Shown here in pieces: positions 24,331 through 35,336 of a stretch of DNA of 64,000 bases. The stretch covers positions 558,001 to 622,000 of the forward strand of contig JAIXMO010000001.1 of NCBI GenBank assembly GCA_025677825.1. The letters run 5' to 3'. Numbering within the stretch: position 1 is the first letter of the stretch; each line of letters opens with the position of its first letter. Position numbers and translations under genes: made by a program. Under the pieces are notes generated by a model, which had not been told where the DNA came from, did no database searches, and saw nothing but the letters and a program-made list of their open reading frames with translations. Source of the DNA: Helicostylum pulchrum. Lineage: Eukaryota; Mucoromycota; Mucoromycetes; Mucorales; Mucoraceae.

Positions 24331-24882
24331 TTCCTCTATTTCTTTTTAATTATTAAAAAAAAAAGAAAAAAAAACAAGGGGAGGGGGGGTTGTGCTAAGT
24401 ACGAAAAAAAAAATATTCAATCGTGTTTTAAACCGCCGATTTTATTAGAAAGCTTTGACGCAGTCACTGATCAGCGCTGCAGTGAGAAGGTTGACACCAG
24501 TTGAAGCAGATGTTCTTACTTTGACATCCAGAAGTTATGTAATCGGTTTGTATGTAATTAATAGACAGCTAAAACATGAGCTATTGAAGAATTTTTGTAT
24601 GCTACATCAAAAAATATTTAGAAATGAGAACAAGTAATAAAAGGTTAAAATGAATACAACCGTTACCATAGTAATACCGATATTACTTGTTACCACACCC
24701 AAGGAGACTTTTTTTTTTATTAGTTGGTAAATCAAGAAGTGTACGGAAAAAGTACATTCTCGTGATGCAAGTGGCGTACTTATCCTTCTTATACGTCATC
24801 TTTTTTTTTTCTTTTTTTCTTATTAGGAAAAATCCCCATATTTCCCTTTTTCCTTGCTTCTTCTTTTTTTTTTTTTGCTTAA
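24331..24882. other. Intergenic region between uS4m and VPS68
   Basis: Divergent promoter space with A/T runs. A 60-codon frame at 24455-24637 has no family resemblance and is probably chance. Confidence 0.4.
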
Positions 24883-25756
24883 ATGCAGACAAACATGTAC
24901 GACGACGAACCTCAATCGATATTTGTATTTAGAAACCCTTTTCGGTTTTTATCTCGTAAAGGCAGACAGATTGGAGCTTATGTTTCGGGAGGTCTTGTAA
25001 GTTTTTTTTTTCTTGTGTGTGTGCAGTTTAATATTTGACGTGAAACTAATAGATGAAGTAGCTTGCAATTGGATGGTGGGTTTTTATAGATGCTGTTATT
25101 AACTCTGCAAAATATGGTGGAGATATTCGAATGGGCTTTGAAGATTGGTTTTCAGGTATTCTTACAACATTTGGAATGATTGTGTAAAGTATACATGTAT
25201 ATATTCTTAGTTGTATAAACGGAAGAAAAGGGGAAACTGATTTTTTTTTTCTTTTTAGTATTAACTTGATCGATAAGAGTCGCTTACAAGGTGAAGCATT
25301 TTCATATGCTGGATCAGGATTAGTTTGGAAAGCAAGACTCTTTTTGTTTCTTGGATTTGCATTAATTGCAGGAGGATTTGCAGGATCTTGTGTAAAGTTT
25401 TGCTTATTTTTTTATATGGAATGAAAAGGAATGGAAGAGCTAATAATACGTACGATATTTAGTGTGTGTTGATTATTAAATACATTGTTCATTTGGATTC
25501 TGCACAACCCTATATTAATTATGGTATTGCTGGTGTAGGACAAAATGGATTGATCATGTTGAGGTAAGAATGGGAGGGTTTTTTTTTTTATAATTAAAAG
25601 AAGTATATTTATGTTTCTTTGTTCTTTAGTACTATTGTATTATGGGTGGCTCAAAATACACAAGAAGTAAGAAACGAAAAAAAAAGCCATTAACGTGATT
25701 TAATTCTAAACTTTTTTATATAATAATAGGAATACGAGTATAATGTGCGACTTTAA
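24883..25756 (+). CDS. VPS68: Vps68/TMEM50-family membrane protein
   Basis: Small four-helix membrane protein of the UPF0220 family; in yeast Vps68 associates with ESCRT-III at endosomes. Six exons (24883-24996, 25062-25183, 25259-25391, 25463-25563, 25630-25666, 25730-25756) give 177 aa (yeast 184). Hydrophobic segments are LAIGWWVFIDAVIN, ILTTFGMIVINLI, ARLFLFLGFALIAGGF and NGLIMLSTIVLWVAQN. The loop VINLIDKSRLQGE is the family hallmark. An in-frame second ATG at 24895 is an alternative start; the first gives MQTNMYDDEP. The last two exons are short (37 and 27 nt) and end in EEYEYNVRL. Confidence 0.88.
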
Positions 25757-26466
25757 ATAAATCGGCTCAATTTTATATAAGCGTACAGATTAATATACTT
25801 TTTTTTTTTTTAAAAGTGGAATAAACGTAAATAGAAATACAATACCCTATTTTTTATTATTTACCAACAAGTAAAGGGAAACAAGTAGAAACGAATTTTT
25901 AAAATAAGATTACAAGAACAAACAAAATAGAAGAGCTACATTTTCACGAGCTTGTAGGCATTTAGTTCTGACATTAAAAATAACAAAAGTCATTGTTCAG
26001 AACAATAACATCTGCTTTAATTTGTTGTCCTAAAATAAACAATCAATTCAGGCACACACACTTTTAGCCTATATTTTATTATCGTAGCGGTGCTTAATTG
26101 CACAACCATGTCAAACCAAATGAATATAAATCACACGTTACATTCATTTGTTAGTATTAAATTTAGGTCGAAAAAGAAAAATCATTATCTCGATTACTAC
26201 AATACTAAAACTGACTACATATTTTTTTTTTTTCGCTTCTAGTATATCGACCAGGTTGATTGCCCTTATGCTGTTAAAAAAAATATCAGTGTGAAACCAC
26301 TGGTAGCACCTGGGTCCCAGAGAAGAACAAAGAGCTTTAATCAAATAATTCTTTGTGTCACGACACTATTCATTGAAAGGGAACTTTAAAAATAAATGTA
26401 TTTTATATTGCTTTCTCTTTTTCTTTTGTTTAAAAAAAAAACGCACACACACACAATAAACTTATA
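25757..26466. other. Intergenic region upstream of the first RasGAP gene
   Basis: AT-rich, with one CA repeat (ACACACACAC) just before the RasGAP start. No supported gene. Confidence 0.4.
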
Positions 26467-29269
26467 ATGACCGATCGACGAAGTGGAATGGTTCAGTCAT
26501 TTGGCTATCCACAAAATAGTTCGATTGTTAGTCGTGCCGTCGCAGCAGCAGCAGCAAATAATCATCATTCTAGTCGTAACAGAGGAAGAGGCTCAAAACG
26601 ATATTCTGTATCCGTATTTTATTCTATGGCTGCAGAACAAGATGTCGAAGTAGAAGATGAATTAGCTAAAGGTAAACTAAAAAAAAAAAAAAAAATGGTA
26701 CAGTATATTAAGACTTTTTTTTACCAGCTCAAAGACGTTTACGTGAATTAAAAACTAAAATATCAACACAATCCAAAAAGAATTTTATGCGTGAAAGAGA
26801 TGTCCGATTCCTTGACGCAAGAATTGGTTTACTCATTCAAAATAGAATGGCATTAGATGAAGTAAATTACATATATTTATATTTACTATTTGACAAAACT
26901 ATCTAAACTTTTTTTTTTTTCCTTGTAGCAGCACGAAGTGGCTTCTCGGTTAGAAGATCACGATGATGATGATGTTGATCATTATCCAGATGATCGCCGT
27001 ATGCAGCAGTACGGAAACTTGTTCTATTTGTTACAAAGTGAACCACGTCATATTGCGATATTATGTCGTTTAGTTAGCCTAGCCGAGATTGATACATTAT
27101 TGCAGACAGTAATGTTTACATTATATGGTAATCAATATGAAAGTCGAGAAGAACATTTATTGTTAACCATGTTTCAGGTACACACACACACACGCATAAT
27201 ATAATATACATGTGATAAACTAATATTATTATTTTTAGAATGTTTTGGCAGCACAATTTGAAACTACCACAGAATTTAGTTCATTATTACGTGCAAATAC
27301 GCCAGTTTCACGTATGATGACAACATATACACGTCGTGGTCCAGGACAATCGTATCTTAAATCAGTATTATCAGAAAAGATTAATAATTTATTAGAACAC
27401 AAAGATTTAAACCTTCAAATTAATCCATTAAAAGTATACGATGAACTTGTTGAAAGAATGGAATCAGAAGGAGGATTACCAGATGGATTTCCAAGAAGTG
27501 TTACAGCTGAAGTAGCTCAATCCAATCCAATCGTTCAAGAAATGATTCGACCTAGATTAAAGACATTAATGGATATAGCAAATTCATTTTTATCAACTAT
27601 AATGAATTCACTTGATCAAGTTCCTTACGGTATACGTTGGATTTGTAAACAAATTCGTTCTTTAACAAAAAGAAAATATCCCGATGCAACTGAACACGCT
27701 ATTTCTTCTCTCATTGGTGGCTTTTTCTTTTTAAGATTTGTGAATCCTGCTATTGTTACTCCACAAGCTTATATGCTAGTCGATGGTAATCCAGGAAATA
27801 ATTCACGTACTACATTAACTTTGGTAAAAAAAACTTATTTCCTATTATATCACTTGAATTAATCATCTTTTTACCAGTTGGCAAAAATGCTTCAAAATTT
27901 AGCAAACAAACCTTCTTACGCAAAAGAAACTTATATGATACCAACAAATCCTTTTGTCGAATTCAATAAACAACGCACAAATAGATTCTTGAATGATCTT
28001 TGTGAAGTCGTCGATTTTTATGAACAGTTGGAAATGGATCAATACATGGCCCTTAGTAAAAAAGACATCATGATCAATATCACTCCCAACGAAATCTATA
28101 GTACCTTATCCCTGTTACAACAACATATCAATATCATCTCTCCTCAAGCTACGGATCATTTACGTATACTTGTAAGTGAAGTAGGTCCTGCACCTGCTCA
28201 AGTACCTCGTAAAGAAAACAAAGCGATCGAATTACCTTTATTTAGTCGATGGGAGATGCCAATTCAGGGTAAGAAAAAAAAAAAGCAATAATGATTTGTA
28301 CTAAATGTATATATTAATCCCCCCCTCCCCTTTTAGATTTAACCATGTCTCTCATGTCTGAAAATAATATTACTCAGTATGATATTTTGTATATGGAAGC
28401 AAAATCTATCTTTGTTCAAATAATTCGTTCTCTTCCTCACCTTTCTCGTCCTCCACTCAAGTTACACTACATTGCCGAAACCGCCGGTACTGCCAAAGAC
28501 GCGCAACTTGTACATAAAGGTATTAAAGTAAAAGAGATGATCCGTGAATTGGAAGAAGCTGGTGTTATCGATCGACGTGACCATCATCAACTCTTGGTAG
28601 AAGAAATCAGTAATGAATTAATTCATTTAGGCGATTTGAAATTAAAAGTAATGGAAGAACTTGCCTCGCTTGAAAGTGTCTTTAAAACAATTATCGATCA
28701 TAATAATTATCTTAAAAGTCAATTGGAAAGTTATAAGGCGTACCTTCAAAATGTTCGAATGCAAAGTGGCATTGGAGCTGGCTCCGGTGGTGGCGGCCAT
28801 TCTTCAAAGAAACAAGTGGTCGGTATTGGGGTTGAGGTAATTGATGCTAAACCAAGTAAAAAATCAAACAAGGTTCCAGCCGTTCAAGGTCCTTTCAAGT
28901 TCTCCCATCAGCAGTTGGAAAGAGATGGTATTATTGCTCAAACTGAAGTACCGGAGAACAGAAGAAATCATATCTTCTTGACCATTTCTTCTCCTATCCC
29001 TGGTACCTTCCTTATTTCTCTTCACTACAAAGGTCGTGATAAACCCGTTTTAGAAATCGATCTTAAACTGGATGATTTATTAGAAAAGGTAAAAACAACT
29101 ATACTTTATTCATTGTATATCCCCTTTTCTAACTGTTTTTTCTTTGTTTTTTTTAAAAAAAAAATAGCAACAAGATGGTATTCAATTGTTGGATTTAGAA
29201 TATATCAAATTAAGTGTATCAAAAACATTGCAATTACTGACAAAAACTTTCATGTCAAGAAACAGGTAA
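26467..29269 (+). CDS. Ras GTPase-activating protein with RasGAP_C domain, paralogue 1
   Basis: Seven exons (26467-26671, 26728-26861, 26929-27177, 27239-27823, 27878-28268, 28337-29088, 29168-29269) give 805 aa. Order: Ser-rich N-terminus with poly-Ala ([14 protein letters not shown]), a coiled coil ([10 protein letters not shown]), the RasGAP domain, then an IQGAP-type RasGAP C-terminal domain. The RasGAP domain includes [21 protein letters not shown] with the arginine finger region, and [12 protein letters not shown] plus [17 protein letters not shown], the FLR-x3-PA signature. The layout matches fission yeast Gap1/Sar1 and Cryptococcus Gap1, which switch off Ras at the membrane. Two introns in this copy are absent from the paralogue at 55887. 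The stop follows SRN R directly after a potential donor; reading through that donor meets a stop soon. Confidence 0.9.
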
Positions 29270-30639
29270 ATATTTTTTCTTTAACCAGTATTAAACCTAT
29301 ACTAACTCATTCAATCTGCTATCTAGAACTGGCTTCTTTTCTTAAATCCCAAAAAAAAACAACCAGTAACGATGCGTTAAATGTATTGTTTTTGAAGGTG
29401 TGTTTTTGTTTGTATAAATGTAATTTATAATGCACCCCTTCAAATGTAATATATCCGTACTATTTATTACTAATTTCTTCTTTTATTCACTACGTAACAT
29501 TATTTATTCTTTTACTACGTTATTATTTCTTATTGCTATCATTACTCTATTATTATTTTTCTCTTTTTTTTTCATTATTCCTTATTTTATTTCAATAATA
29601 TGTATTTTTTTCTCCTACCTTTCATCAATGTATCCGTATAAATGTATAAGAAATATTTTGTACAGAATATAGTATTATTCAGTTAAAGAGCCGTTACTGT
29701 ATATATTATAGAACTTATCGATGCGTTAACTCGGGTCGATGTTTTGCTAATCTATACGAGTATCTTTGTATGGGCTGTAGTACCAATGTAAATTCAATAT
29801 CGTCTTTTTAGTTAAGTTTTCTATGCATAGTATTGTCAGTGTAATTTAGACGGGTTACGGCGACAGAACCAGTGTAATATGTCTTACTAAATATTGTTTT
29901 CTGTACTCTTGTTGTGACAGAGCCGCGGGTATAAAAAGTATATTAAAAAGAGAGGTCGCTTCATCAAGCGTAGTAGTAGGATTTATTAATTCTGTGATCT
30001 CTTTTAGTTTCACGTAATACAACATTATTGTCGGTCCTAGTCTTTTATTGTACACAATCAATTAATAAATTATTATTTTATGCATGATAAACCAAACTAT
30101 ATCGTTTTTTTTTTTTGTTGGTATATGTCTGATGTTGTATTAAAGATACCTCGTACGTACAAAGAAATAATACTATGTGAACACCTCCTTTAGAGTTTAT
30201 TGGTTTTTTTAAAAGAAAAAAGTTACCTCTTTCAAAGTGTAACCGTTATAATTGGGAATCCCAAAATTTGACAGAGATTGCTGTTTTCATTGTGCTTGAA
30301 GACCATACCAGTCCCGAAAGTACTTTTAAAGGGAAAATATACGTTTTTGTTTTCTCGAATGAGGAGGGGGATAAAGTCTTTACATATTTTGCGTAATAGA
30401 ATATGGACCTTAGTACGTTTACGGAGTTTACGAGTATCTCTTTTTTGAATGTGAAAGTAATATAATTAATATACATTTAGAATAGCACAAAGGTAAAAAA
30501 AAAAAAAAAAAAAAAGCATTTAACAATGTATCCGAGTGTGTTACCTGATCTCAAAACCTCAAGCTCTTTTAAAAGTATAAATAGTGAATAATGCAAACCC
30601 AATGTTTTTTTTATATAATTATTATTCTTCATTACAAAA
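29270..30639. other. Intergenic region with TATA box of the secreted enzyme gene
   Basis: 3' region of RasGAP 1 and promoter of the GH134-like gene. TATAAATA at 30576-30583 lies 57 bp before the ATG. An A run of about 20 nt is at 30497-30514. Short Phe/Ile-rich frames near 29430-29670 look like chance. No gene supported. Confidence 0.4.
30576..30583 (+). promoter_or_regulatory. TATA box upstream of GH134-like gene
   Basis: TATAAATA in the context AAAAGTATAAATAGTG, 57 bp before the start codon, a spacing that fits a short 5' leader. No competing TATA-like sequence of equal quality lies closer. Confidence 0.55.
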
Positions 30640-31200
30640 ATGGTACAAAACAATATTTTAAAAGTATTTTTATTCTTTCTCTTGGTCGCAATTGTCTCTG
30701 CAGCAGCAGACAACAATGGTAGTTACACTGTTCCTGACTTGGGCAAAAGAAAGAGACAGATTCTGAATGCAGGTGGAGGATCTTGGGATATTGCTATTTC
30801 TATGCTTGAATCCGAGCACTTGACAACTGATTATGTCTACGGTGATGGAAAGTCCGGTGATGCTGCCAACTTTGGTATCTTTAAGCAAAATTTCTTTATG
30901 CTTCGTACCTCTACCACTCAATTCAAAAAGTACACCTCAAGTGAAAGTTATAATGTAGGCAGTATCTTAAACAAGAAACTCGCTATGGATCTCAAGGCTA
31001 GACACGAATCTCAAGAGTTTTATGGTGCAGATATTTGGTTTGCTGGTCACCGTAACGGAGAGTCTGGTTTAACTCACCCCTATACTCAAGATATCACCAA
31101 CTATAAAAATGGTGTTAACTGGATTCATGACCAACTTACTAGCAAGAAGGAGTACTTGACTGATGATACTAGATTCTGGATTTATGTTGTCCCTATTTAA
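30640..31200 (+). CDS. Secreted GH134-like endo-beta-mannanase (lysozyme-like fold)
   Basis: Intronless, 186 aa. A signal peptide is evident (MVQNNILKVFLFFLLVAIVSA, cleavage likely after SAA), with a short propeptide ending in the basic GKRKRQ, a possible Kex2 site. The mature part carries a conserved-looking run: AISMLESEHLTTDYVYGD, GDAANFGIFKQNF, FAGHRNGESGL and DDTRFWIYVVPI. I recall this pattern from glycoside hydrolase family 134, described in Aspergillus and Rhizopus. Its acid/base pair is a Glu and an Asp 12 residues apart; here MLE and YGD have exactly that spacing. Family assignment is from memory and should be checked. It stands alone next to a TIR element, in a gene-poor region. 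Confidence 0.68.
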   Translation: MVQNNILKVFLFFLLVAIVSAAADNNGSYTVPDLGKRKRQILNAGGGSWDIAISMLESEHLTTDYVYGDGKSGDAANFGIFKQNFFMLRTSTTQFKKYTSSESYNVGSILNKKLAMDLKARHESQEFYGADIWFAGHRNGESGLTHPYTQDITNYKNGVNWIHDQLTSKKEYLTDDTRFWIYVVPI

Positions 31201-31280
31201 TTTTTTTTACTACTATCAAAATAAAACTAAGATAAATTTTATTCCCGCGTACTTCATAAAAAAAAGAACCTAAGTTGTTA

Positions 31281-32582
31281 CAGTAGCGGCTGTATTTAAG
31301 GCTGGCCGAAATGCGGAAGAAAATACACCCTTATTATCGAGCAGTGAATAGTTACTTCTAAAGGAAAAAAGCTCACTGAGATACCGGACTTCTAAAATCG
31401 CTCACATAAGAAATCACTGCCAAAATTAGCAGTTATAATAAATATTGGTTTTTATTTTTTAAAGAAACAGAAAACACGCTTTAAAGAATCCGCTAATTTA
31501 AGGACCGCTTAACTCAAATTTTAGCAAAAAAAAAAAACGTCTAAAACGGTGATTACTCTGTCAGTAATTTTTGTAAAAGTATAACTTTAAATGGATTAGA
31601 TGTGCCAAAAAGAGCTCTTTATTATCATTGTTTTTTCCACAAAAAAAAGTCAAAGTGGATTGGAAGTAATTTAAAAACAATCTCAAAAACACAAAATGGG
31701 TTGACCCCCCAAAATGACCAAAAATCATCAAGAATAATCGACTGAAGAAAAAAATATAAAACAACATGCGGTTTTAATTTTGGTGTTAAAAACGACATCC
31801 TAAAGAGTAACTTTTACTAGGTTACCTGTGTAAAAGAATCCTTTCCTGAAGTTTAATCATACAATGAAAACATCTTATTTCGATAACCGAAAAATGACCT
31901 TTTTTAGAAGTTACTTCTAAACCTTCACTTAAAAACACACGGTTTTAAGAGAATAACGTATGAACAATAATGGATTATAATACTTTAAATACTTCTTGAG
32001 CTCACCCTAGCTATTTTACAAAAAAATATGCTGTGTATCATTTTCTGCAAGAGCTCAAACATTAAAATCATGTTAAATTTTATTACATTTTTTATTGATG
32101 ACAATTAAAATAGTACAAAGCTATTGATTTTGAATATCACATAATAATACATTTAAAAACTACTAGCTATAATATATAGGACTAAAAGGTATTGTTACAT
32201 TCACTTTATTTGGTTTACACTGCACTCCTTTCCAATCTTTCATCACTTAGCAACAGTCTGTATTTAATTACTTTTCCTAGTTAAAGTTATAAAAATTCAC
32301 TGCTGATACGCGTTCCATTCAAGTATGAATTCACTGCCTTTATATTTTAATTGCTTTTTAAAATTTATGTTACTATCTTCTTTCTACCAGTTTGATTATT
32401 ATCCCTTTGTTTTAATAATATCGATTTGACTGTGCACTTTTGAAGACTAGACACTTTTATATAAGTTAAATAAGACTTTTTTTTATTTATTATCACTTTT
32501 AAATTTATTTTATATATTTAGTAGTTCTGTAAAATTGGATTCCACCCTTAAATCAGGTCACCCCTAAATAGAGCCGCTACTG
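31281..32582 (+). mobile_element. TIR element, CAGTAGCGG family, copy 1 (non-autonomous)
   Basis: 1302 bp. The left end CAGTAGCGGCTGTATTTAAG follows a TA, and the right end reads CCCTAAATAGAGCCGCTACTG. The interior is AT-rich and has no coding frame I can support. Its sequence is matched, in reverse orientation and over most of its length, by the element at 52398-53982. Examples are the TTTAGACG/poly-T block, the GGTTGACCCCC block and the GGCCGAAATGCGGAAG block near the left end. The right flank is TG rather than TA, probably a later mutation. TA flanks and end structure suggest Tc1/mariner-type mobilisation. Confidence 0.8.
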
Positions 32583-34132
32583 TGTAAAAAATAAATATAA
32601 AAAAAATAGAACATAGAAAGTAACTTGTCATTTATGATCAAGCAGTAAGTATTACTAACTGCCGATACTAAAATGATCGCTCTTGATTAAATGTAATTTT
32701 GAAACTTTCCGATATAAAAAAAATGCATTTTATCGCTTATAAAAAAACTTCCACATAGCAATTTATAACGACAAAATCAGACAAACATTTATAAGATTGT
32801 TTGCAATTTTAAACTCTGATACATTAATTGTACTTACAAAAGATAAAACTATAACTTAGTACCTAGTATACGCTGTTACACGAAGAGCCAAATTTGAAAA
32901 ACAATTGTGGATCAAGTCTTCGACTTGATCTAAAAAATATAAAATCATCAAGCTTGAAGCTCTTATCAAAATAATAACCAAAAGTAAAAACATAAAAATA
33001 TATAAATGCTACCTTCTTTTTGATAATAAAAATGTAATTCACTTTTTGTAAACAATTTAATCTTATACTTCTCTTAACTTATAAAAGACCTTTAAATCAA
33101 GCTCTTTTATTTTATTTTGTTTCTGAATTCCCTTGGATCCTACTTTCCATTGTACTTTTTACCTTTATCTTTAATTTTACTTTATTTCTTAAGTCGTTCT
33201 ACTTATAAAACAGGAACTGGTGTTCACTTTTCTTACTATTATCTTATTACACTTATGTATATAGTAAGAGTATATATTTAGAATAAAAGAAAAGAAGATG
33301 TTTATTAGATATATTATTGAGGATAATTTATGTTTAGGATAAGGTAATATAGATAATAATGTTACGAGCTGGGTTTTTCACACTCAAGGCACTTTTGTCA
33401 CTGCTATTCTTGCCTCTACTTATCCTGTTCAAACAATTATCCTTATTTTCCCTGTGTTACTTCTTTCTCTAAAAATCTGTTCTTGTACCTGAAACCTATA
33501 CTGTTATATTTTATACTTATATCTTCGTATATGTTACTTCGATTATTTACTTTTATATTCACTCTGCATATTTCTATAACACTATTTTTAACATTTGACT
33601 ATCTAGAATATAATGATAACAATCAATTTTATATCACAAACATTTATTTTAAATGTTTACTTTTTTGCCGAAAATTCACGGTTACTTCAATTTATATTTC
33701 ATGGATACCTTGACAGGTATCGAAGGACGCTAATGCCGAATCCTTTAATATAAATACTCTTAATTTTTCTTACTTAAATAAAATCCATCTATCTCTTACC
33801 TTATTTTCTAACTATAAAACTATTCTACTAGTTTAAGTATTCTATTTAATAGATCCCTTGAATTATTTAAATTATACAATTCGTTGTAAAGTTTGCTTAT
33901 TATCTTTCTATTTTCTTTTTTCGTATTATAAACCTTTTTATAATACTACACTACAGTTGGACAACCCAAAACCTAGTGCTCACTACATCTATTATTGAAC
34001 TTTTTGCAAAATAATACTTTATAGTTTTTATTTACAAGCCCCTACAAATCTAACTTGTAACAATAATTATGTGTAACAAAAGTAATGATACAACTACATA
34101 CACTTCTTTTACGAAAAAAATATAAAATGATA
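32583..34132. other. Very AT-rich gene-poor stretch
   Basis: No supported gene; open frames are short and rich in Phe, Ile, Leu and Tyr. One 40 bp segment (33190-33229) recurs at 35026-35065 with only transition differences, and a weaker third match lies near 33960-33986. Probably relic repeat DNA. Confidence 0.4.
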
Positions 34133-34205
34133 AGCCCAACGGGGGGGTCGAACCCCCAACCTTGAGATTAAGAGTCTCACGCTCTACCGATTGAGCTAGC
34201 TAGGC
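34133..34205 (-). tRNA. tRNA-Lys (anticodon CTT)
   Basis: 73 nt, no intron. The acceptor stem is GCCTAGC/GTTGGGC, with two U-G/G-U pairs. The D arm is GCTCAATCGGTAGAGC, the anticodon arm is TGAGA-CTCTTAA-TCTCA with CTT, and the T arm is GGGGG-TTCGACC-CCCCC. A run of T follows about 20 nt downstream, suitable for Pol III termination. The discriminator base is T, unusual in most tRNAs but, as I recall, also found in yeast tRNA-Lys(CTT). Confidence 0.95.
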
Positions 34206-35336
34206 GGATATATTTATTAAATCATAATATTTTACAAGTCTTAGTTACAAAATTTGAGAATTTTGACATAAATGTCACTAAATAAGCCGTACAAGCTTAG
34301 TACAAGGTCATGTATTATGGCTATATCTATTTTTCAATTGTTTAAAATGTAATGGTACGGATATATATCTGGTTTGACCTTTTTTAAAATAGGATGCCCT
34401 CTCCAAATTTAAAGGGGGTTTCAGCTGTAAAAAAGCTGGTTTGTTTTTAAAAATTGGGCCAATGATAGTGATGTTGTTTCGTTTACTGTAAAAATCACCG
34501 AGTATTCGTTTTCTGTCAATTGAACGATGCTTATCGACAAGGAAGTTGCTAACAAACTTTTAACACGTTTTACCCTCTTGTAATAATCTGAAACCACATG
34601 GAACAAAATCAATTCATATATTTCTCTTAACCTATTATAAAAATACGTTTATCTCTTCTATTTTTTTTTGTAAATCAATCTTGATAACAAGTTACAACTT
34701 ATTTTATTCCTTTATGGTTTCAAGCACACAATTACATGATACTAAGGTTGTTCAAAGGCATCTATTTTATTATTTACTTTTTGATTAGTCCCTCTCAAGA
34801 GACCGTTGACTTATATTTTATATATTTATTTTATCTATCTCTTTACAACTCTGGTTCGTTAGCTACCTTTATATTTGTACAAATATACTATTTAACTTTA
34901 TCTTCTCTTTTGGAAATAAAATTTCAACTACTACAAACATAGCATTTTATTTTGTACTTGAATTTGCTTGAACCTTAATTTTCCGTTGCACAATTTACCA
35001 AGGCCATTGATCTTCTTTATCTACGTAAGTTGTTCTACCTATAAAACAAGAACTAATGCTCACTTAAGCTACTTACGACTATTACCTTTTTTTTCTTATT
35101 TTTCTACCATTCCAACTTTTAAAAACACAATAAATCAATTAGTAAATCAATTACTTATATATACTTCACTAAGCTTTTTTACGTATACTGTTATCGTCGT
35201 GGCAGCTGTAAAAGAGTGCAGCAGTCGAATTAATATTGACGACTGCTATTATCCATGGTAGTCCAACTGTTTCGTTTTTGATTTAAAAAGACATTTTTCG
35301 CGTTAGACTTTCTTTTTTTATAAGAATCTATAAACT
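34206..35336. other. AT-rich region between tRNA-Lys and MED1
   Basis: No supported gene; open frames of 60-97 codons are low-complexity. Holds the second copy (35026-35065) of the 40 bp repeat noted at 33190. Confidence 0.4.

Noticed and set aside
33483..35261. Several frames of 60-97 codons in the AT-rich 33-35 kb stretch
   Set aside because: Composition is dominated by Phe, Ile, Leu and Tyr, as expected from translating AT-rich DNA; no start context, splice structure or family similarity.
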